A stretch of DNA of 64,000 bases. Source: Liolophura sinensis. Taxonomy: Eukaryota > Mollusca > Polyplacophora > Chitonida > Chitonidae. How positions within the stretch are numbered: the stretch's first letter is position 1; the number at the start of each line of letters is the position of its first letter. The position numbers and the translations under genes were made by a program. Positions 58,411 to 64,000 of the stretch are shown here, piece by piece. Location of the stretch: the NCBI RefSeq assembly GCF_032854445.1, contig NC_088305.1, forward strand, positions 9,739,606 through 9,803,605, written 5' to 3'. The notes beneath the pieces are model-generated. The model did not search any database, was not told where the DNA came from, and was given only the letters and a program-made list of their open reading frames with translations.

Positions 58411-59655
58411 ATGAATATTGCCTCTGTGCATTTATTCCTGTGTGGTTTTCAGCATTGTGGACCGTTTGGACACCGTTGTTACATGTAAGTACTTTAGTAT
58501 TTGTATAGATACTGCTATCCTTTCTTGTAAAACTTAAGTACTTTAGTATTTGTATAGATACTGCTATCCTTTCTTGTCAAACTTAAGTACTTTAGTCTTT
58601 GTAAAAGTCTTGTTATCTGTTCATGTTAAACCTAATAAATTGTTGTAAAATAAAATCTGCTGGTTTTGGTTACTTTTTTGTGCGGCTAAACTGTCGTGTA
58701 TTTCGAACAAGCCATCTCTTGATAATACAGACTTGTCAAGAAGCATTTTTTCATTTACTGTCTCTCTTTCTCAACAGGCCATGTGATATTAATTCGTTCT
58801 TATTGCATTTCTGTGGAACTATGCTTAAATATATTACAAACCACAGGTGACACACCTACAAATACTTTCAGTACACCTATAGAACCGTGGCTTTATATGC
58901 TAGCAATTGTTGGGTCTGACTTCTCGCCTCGTCCTATTACCTCTATATACCATGGAATCACTGTTTAGTGTCAAAGATGAAGGCCTTGTTCTCAAAATAG
59001 AAGAAACCAGAGATTTCTTTTTTTGTTTAATGAAGTCATAAATCTGGATCGTCGTTGTGATTATACTGTTCCAGGGATTCACTGCACACTGGATGATTGT
59101 CATGAGCTGGACGGCATCCGCTTTGAAGTCACAGCAAAAAGCTGATAGTGAGAAGAATAGATGTATTTTATCTCGTAAATTGTTACCAGTCCACAAACAA
59201 AGAAATGGACTTACAACTGACCCGAATTCCTCTAGAAATTGTGTAGGATGCAACAGAGGCTCAAGTTAGTGTATATAAAATTTCTAACTTGGGATCATAA
59301 CTACATAGCTGAAATATGACAACAATTAAAAGATAAAAGAAAAAATGTACAAACATTCTATTGCGGCACATATGCGGAACAAAACATGCAAAGAGTACAG
59401 ACAGCGTTTTGTCTTCGCCATCGCTTGATTCTCGAAGACATTAAATAATGTAGAAATAACTTCGTTTCCTCAGTCACATCTGCTGGCGTATATACGGAAT
59501 TCCTAGTAATGTGTCCCATTTTGCCTTTGTCTCGTAGGGACTTCAAAGTATTCAGGAATATCTTCGCTCCCTCGTTCACATCTGTTATCGATAATACGCC
59601 AGTTCTGTTCATGCATGATGTAAATGGATCTACCTTGATCTACAGACTGTTCTGA
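58411..59655 (+). CDS. Candidate three-exon small protein behind a heat-shock-type promoter
   Basis: Exons 58411-58484, 58778-58846 and 59538-59655 join in phase (phase 2 at both junctions) to give 86 residues and TGA. Splice sites: CAT|GTAAGT; TTTCTCAACAG|G; CACAG|GTGACA; TTGTCTCGTAG|G. Exon 2 has one of the best acceptors in the window. The predicted protein begins MNIASVHLFLCGFQ, has cysteines at 11, 16, 23, 27 and 37 and a C-terminal part with DNTPVLFMHDVNGS. The N-terminus is only weakly signal-like. Its terminal exon has paralogues at 50517 and 57545, and its exon 2 at about 60478. The family is not recognised. The ATG context (T at -3) is poor, so the start is the least certain part. 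Confidence 0.45.
58486..58633 (+). repeat. 49-bp tandem repeat, 3 copies
   Basis: Units starting 'taagtactttagtatttgta' at 58486, 58535 and 58584 (the third is diverged). The array begins within the splice donor of the candidate first exon and fills half of its intron. Confidence 0.85.
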
Positions 59656-60144
59656 ATATTCCACTGACAATGTGGCATGGACCAGGCTGCCCTCTGTACT
59701 ATTCGACAGAGGAGTACAGCTGCCAGCGACAAGGACACACTTAATTACTAGTGTAGAGATGGTACATGTTAGGGGAGTCAAAAAGCCACACGGACAATTT
59801 TATAAATGACTGTCCAATGTATTCAATAATTATGCAACAGTGACTAGTTACTGGACGAGGAAATGGGTCGGCGTGATTGGACTTAATGTATAACGGCCAA
59901 TAACATTTAAGATGGAACATATTTAGATTTTTGTTTGGCTGTCTCTGATCTGGGACTTATGGATGACTACTTCAGCGTGTTATTAATGTTGTATGCTATT
60001 AAATGAAATTAAGAATACACTTTAAACAGGAGAAACGTCAAATCCTGGCTCTGTGTTTTTCGAAGATATGATCCCTAAATCGAGGGGAATACAGTATGAG
60101 TAGTATCTCTGGCTAATATCCATTGCATATTTTGACATTTCCAG
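59656..60144 (+). other. Conserved downstream flank, then unannotated DNA
   Basis: 59656-60000 is the shared 3' flank described at 50626 and 57600. 60000-60144 has nothing recognised except a good acceptor (GACATTTCCAG) at its end. Confidence 0.5.
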
Positions 60145-60305
60145 CTTTTGTCGATGTGGAATGTCCATTTGCTCTTATCTATAATTATTGTTTACCGCGC
60201 GACATTGCAGAGCCTCTTGTATTTGAAAACTACACTTCCCAGATGTCCTCGCAGTTGATCCCACTGGGTTCAAGGGCCTTAAGTTTACCTGGTTGCTCAC
60301 AACAG
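60145..60305 (+). CDS. Candidate internal exon, unrecognised protein
   Basis: It lies between acceptor TTTTGACATTTCCAG and donor CAACAG|GTATAA. Two leading bases, then 53 open codons ending in phase 0. The peptide has three cysteines, a sequon (NYT) and a Ser/Leu-rich end (…SLPGCSQQ). The next in-phase open segment (60774-60857, 28 codons, donor CTG|GTAAGT) could be its downstream exon, but that segment is also homologous to intron sequence at 59075, so the link is doubtful. Confidence 0.35.
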
Positions 60306-60477
60306 GTATAATGATGAATTATAGTCTTTCTTAAATAAAAAGACCACACAAACCTAAGTGAGTATTGGAAGATATCCCCAGGATATGCCCAAAATATGCG
60401 CATGGTTCATTCTTTATAAAGATAGGGAAACATAGTCATTTTACGGCCTTTTTACGTCACCGATTCTCAGCACATAG
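60306..60477. other. Short stretch, nothing recognised
   Basis: No gene or repeat seen. Confidence 0.4.
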
Positions 60478-60880
60478 TGTGACATCAGTTCAATCTTGTT
60501 GAAGTTCGGTGATTCGGCGCCTGGTGACCTACAAATACTTTCTTTCCACTCAAAGAGAATGTCGGTTCCATATGCTAGTAATAAAAGTCAACTAGGTTCG
60601 CCACAGTGTTCGGCTTTGATTCTCGTCTTGTCATGTCTAAAATGGACGTAATCGCTCTTTAGTGTCGAAAATAACTGCTTTTACCTACACGTAAGAGCTA
60701 ACAAAGTTAAAGGATATTTTGTTGTAAATGATATCATAAATCTGGATCGTGGGAGTAATTATCCTGTTTTAAGGATTCACACAAGACCAGTTTTATGGTT
60801 TCCGCTTTGAAGTCACGAGACAGACCGACGCTGAGAGGAAAAAGATGGATTTATCTGGTAAGTTATGACCAGTCCACGGA
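60478..60880 (+). pseudogene. Duplicate of exon 2 and intron 2 of the 58.4-kb gene
   Basis: 60480-60526 aligns with exon 58783-58846 (translation CDISSILLKFGD against CDINSFLLHFCG), followed by the same GTGAC donor and 'ctacaaatactttc'. Farther on, 'tcataaatctggatcgt', 'ccgctttgaagtcac' and 'gttatgaccagtccac' match 59036-59192. The acceptor-side bases (CATAGTGTGAC) have lost the arrangement of the original, and no terminal exon was found downstream, so this copy looks broken. Confidence 0.6.
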
Positions 60881-62600
60881 GGTAGTTGGCGTGCAGAGGA
60901 AGGAAACAAAGTCTATATTTGTCAAAATACCTCACAAAAATGTAGATCATTACAACATATATATCAAAAATAATATAACACAAATACTACGAAGCGAACG
61001 GAAATTTTGAAAATTCTTTGAGTATTTACAAGGTATTGTAAATCTAAGGTCCAACATACGCCGGGGTCCATGGTTTGGTCGTTTATTCACCGGGTTTACA
61101 TTTACCATTCAAACGTGACACAAATTTATCGACTAAATGTCTTGAAAAGATTATGGATAGTTTTATGGATAATACAGATGGTTTTCACAATAATAGTGAT
61201 GTTCAACACGACAGTAATCGTGCTTGTAATCGGGCCTTGCTGACAATAAGCGGTCGACAACGTTGGAGACACTTTGTACGAGTTACCCATCGGCACAGTG
61301 TACATATCTGTACATCCCGTGGAGCCCACTTATCAAATGCCGGGCACTCTGGTTTCGTCCACTCATAAAACTCCCCGACAGTCACCGTATAAGTGAGAAA
61401 ATCACGTGTATTGTGTTAAGTAACAAAATAAACAACAAAAACACTTTGTACGCGATGACATTCACTATCTTTTCGGAGGAGACGTCAGTTTTTTGACACA
61501 ATTCGTATGCATGCTTATACCTTCTACAACACAAACATGCGTACTAAGACATTACAGTCTGAACCCTGAGGCCATTCTCATGAAGTTTGTCACGTTTATT
61601 TAAATCTTCACGTAACACACAGGATCCATCACTTGCTGCAAAGTGAGATATGTACAAGCCATTTGCAGAACTCTTTGGTATCTTGATATTCAAGTAAGGG
61701 TAATATATATCAAAATATATATTACTTTGATATATATCAAAACTGAAAAACTATCCGTCTTGTCGGAAAGAGAAGAAACGACTTTGGTGTTTACCCAAAT
61801 ATAAGTCCAGATATGATGTACCGTACTGAAAGTCTGTGGTTGCTTTTAAACCAACGCATATATATATCTTTCACAGCCTTCGCTAAAATGGATTGTTTAA
61901 AGCTAGAGGATCATTAGTATACAGTTTAGTGAGTTTGGAAAATAACTCCCTAACTCGGTATGGCAACGAACATTTCTGTATACTCCCTAAAGAACTAAAG
62001 TTGAGATATTCACATTGAAAGTCTAAGCCCCACATGTCCGTGACGGATTGGTTCCTCGAAAGTTGTGATGCGCGAAATTTATGTGACGCATATGTATTCA
62101 CACTATAACTGAAATTTAACCAGTTCGTCTCCCGACATTGCATCTGTGGCCAAAGGAATTAATGAATGATTATGGCTTAACGCCACTTCGGAAATATGTC
62201 AGCCATTTCCTGGCAAGCGGCCAAAGCACACCATTTTCAAGTGGATGCGCTGCAGATTCCGTGGACATCGTCTGGCAATGTTAGATTGTTGAAAGCTGTT
62301 GTTTTCGAGGAGTGCGGACTTTGATAACCTTGATGCATGCGAATTCATTAATGTAAAGTTAATCAAATTGAACGCCAATATTAGCTCGTCATCCATTACA
62401 AACCCCTGCATTTACGTCTTTGACAAGGAATTACAATGTATAAAGTCATTGGTTCTAAAGTAAATGAGAAACTCATGTTAGTTGGACATTGTTATGTTTC
62501 TCTTTTTCGTAAAGTTGAGGTTTAAACGCTTGGACATTGCTAACAATATCAAACTAACTGAATGTGTGGAATGCGTGTGAAGCAGCTGTCAACGTAAAAG
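60881..62600. other. Non-coding stretch with palindromes
   Basis: 61700-61725 is an 11-bp perfect inverted repeat with a CAAA loop, next to the 14-bp palindrome TTGATATATATCAA (61727-61740). A hydrophobic minus frame (61126-61329) has no ATG in a good context and no splice support. Nothing else is recognised. Confidence 0.4.
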
Positions 62601-62640
62601 AACACACCCACCCCCCACCCCCCACCCCCACCCCCCTAGA
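62601..62640 (-). repeat. C-rich tract (G-quadruplex potential on the minus strand)
   Basis: Five runs of three to six C separated by single A (about 62605-62636). Confidence 0.75.
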
Positions 62641-62671
62641 ACATGCAGCTAAGTGGTTATAATTTTAAATA

Positions 62672-62775
62672 ATGTGCGATTTAACATCATAGTTAACAAT
62701 TTTGCGGTCATATGACGACGAAGGAGGTTTTAGAGTGCATGTATTTGTAATGTGTGTCCTTGTTGCAGGAAGTCA
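62672..62775 (-). mobile_element. SINE family 2 fragment, minus orientation
   Basis: 'atttaacatcatagttaaca', 'cggtcatatgacgacgaagg' and 'gagtgcatgtatttgtaatg' match the tail-proximal half of family 2. Confidence 0.75.
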
Positions 62776-63003
62776 GCTTCGTTCACTGAACATTCTACCC
62801 ATGCTTTCCTCAGTAGGACATCACCTACAAAATCCCGTAAACACATACACATCTTAGGCTCCTGAAGATGACGTCCTGACGTGTCATAAAACAATACATT
62901 TTATGTTTATAGTTGTACATTTCCTATCGCGGCTTAGTCACAAGACGCGTTCATTTCAGTCGCAGCAGGGTAGTCTTAATATAGAACATCATTTAAATTC
63001 CTA
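62776..63003. other. Short stretch, nothing recognised
   Basis: Unremarkable sequence upstream of the promoter below. Confidence 0.4.
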
Positions 63004-63098
63004 GCCAATCAGTTTTGATTGACCGGTGCTTCTGGAAAATGACCTTGTTTATGTTTTTTCCTTGTTCCTTCTCGAAGCTTCGATGACAATATAAAAGG
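63004..63098 (+). promoter_or_regulatory. Second heat-shock-type promoter: CCAAT box, HSE and TATA box
   Basis: AGCCAATCAG (about 63002-63011), then TTCTCGAAGCTTC at 63069-63081 (a perfect three-unit HSE), then TATAAAAGG at 63090-63098. The 8-bp gap between HSE and TATA equals that at 58179-58188. The leader contains GAGAGAGAG (63118-63126). A possible donor ACAA|GTAAGC at 63570 could end a first exon. No coding exon is recognised before the window ends. An LTR retrotransposon promoter is an alternative: TGGTATCGTGGC near 63860 resembles a tRNA primer-binding site. Confidence 0.6.
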
Positions 63099-63598
63099 CG
63101 GCAGATTTGTAGGCTTAGAGAGAGAGTCAATAATAGTTATGAACAGAGATAGACAGTGACACGACAGCTATAAGGTGTCTTGAGTTACGGTCGATGTATC
63201 ACAGCTATAGTTAGAAGAAATCGTTAGTACCTTTGGAGTGGAAGAGCCGGTGTAATTTGGATTAGCGGGACCAGGACTAACGGGTGATTGTTGGCCGACA
63301 TTCTGCTGTTTGTGAACTGTGATTATCGTGTATATAATAACTGATTGCTGGAGGATTTGTGGTCTCGATACCAGAAGAGTATCAACCTCCCCTCGTAAGA
63401 CGAGTCGGAGGATTCAAGCGTCTTAAGGATGGCGGAAATCAACAAACTGCGCCAGTAAAGAGGACACGGATGTCCATAAATAGGATTGGAATATTCCAAG
63501 GCCGATTGGACAACAAAAGTCAAGTTAAGGACTGTAGCGTAACTCAGATCTGAAGTATTTGTACACACAAGTAAGCTGTCGCCATTTATTGTAACATT

Positions 63599-63600
<2 letters not shown>
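63099..63600 (+). other. Putative transcribed leader downstream of the promoter
   Basis: Only short frames, including a 9-codon uORF-like ATG in a strong context near 63428. A 64-codon frame at 63359-63553 has no in-frame ATG at its beginning. No domain is recognised. Confidence 0.35.

Positions 63601-63684
<84 letters not shown>
63601..63684. repeat. (TA)n microsatellite, about 84 bp
   Basis: Uninterrupted TA dinucleotides between 'aacatttatt' and 'cctgtgcatt'. Confidence 0.97.
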
Positions 63685-63686
<2 letters not shown>

Positions 63687-64000
63687 TGTGCATTGCTATT
63701 TGAAGTTTAAATCATTATTTTCCTTTTTCATTTATTAAACTGTTAAACCAACCATTTGAGTGTTTGAGAGAATTATTCTGTTTGACCCAGGTTAAGTTCG
63801 TTATCGGAAGTTGATTTTGGCTTATTGTACCGAAATTTTAAGTGAAACAAACACTTTATTGGTATCGTGGCTTATAATGAGAGAAATTCTACATCTACAT
63901 GAACATAGCTTCTATTCCAAATTCTCCAAAAATGCCTTATACACTTATGTGTCTAATATTACCAAGTGAACATTCGTATTGTACAACATGTCCTCCAGAG
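63685..64000. other. Non-coding end of window
   Basis: Contains the primer-binding-site-like TGGTATCGTGGC near 63860, otherwise nothing recognised. Confidence 0.35.

Noticed and set aside
59358-59781. Minus-strand frames over the terminal exon, with an internal ~35-residue duplication
   Set aside because: The three paralogues do not keep a common minus-strand frame, whereas the plus-strand terminal exon keeps entry phase and stop.
61126-61329. Hydrophobic minus frame suggesting a membrane segment
   Set aside because: Begins right after a stop with GTG, no splice sites, and no receptor motif could be confirmed.

Overview
The window is eukaryotic nuclear DNA: AT-rich, gene-poor, full of decayed interspersed repeats, microsatellites and long tandem arrays, with GT/AG-bounded candidate exons and no operon structure. 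Two tRNA-derived SINE families recur (one with a (A)ATAAAT tail, one with a (CACT)n tail). My memory of similar SINE tails, and a 5-HT1-type receptor that resembles both insect and vertebrate 5-HT1 sequences, point to a lophotrochozoan invertebrate, most likely a mollusc. I cannot name the species.

The one gene recognised with high confidence is an intronless serotonin 5-HT1-like GPCR (18197-19654, +). It has two upstream ORFs and probable poly(A) signals near 20.1 kb. All other coding calls are candidate exons, inferred from splice-site quality, open frame and phase agreement: a secreted protein (13353-16904, +), a minus-strand exon just upstream of the receptor (17110-17215), an exon at 28548-28700 (+), a two-exon C-terminus at 46400-46775 (+), a terminal exon with a hydrophobic segment at 53990-54250 (+), and a three-exon small protein at 58411-59655 (+).

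Repeats dominate the rest. They are: five copies of a core repeat (2.3-2.95 kb); a 454-bp foldback element (3.9-4.4 kb); a 2-kb satellite of 86-bp units (6.1-8.15 kb); a ~52-bp array (9.56-10 kb); a 260-bp MITE (21.3 kb); a Tc1-like transposase relic (29.5-29.8 kb); four diverged ~3-kb units in direct order (30.2-43.5 kb), each carrying a CTCF-like motif and TATA-like boxes; a 121-bp minisatellite (44.4-45.86 kb); and many SINE copies, several with clear target-site duplications.

The most interesting region is 50-61 kb plus 63.1 kb. A small unrecognised gene at 58.4-59.7 kb sits behind two perfect three-unit heat-shock elements and a TATA box. Its terminal exon recurs at 50.5 and 57.5 kb, and its second exon plus intron recurs at 60.5-60.9 kb, so this looks like a local paralogous cluster. 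A second promoter at 63.07 kb repeats the same HSE-to-TATA spacing exactly. No CRISPR array, rRNA or intact tRNA gene was seen.
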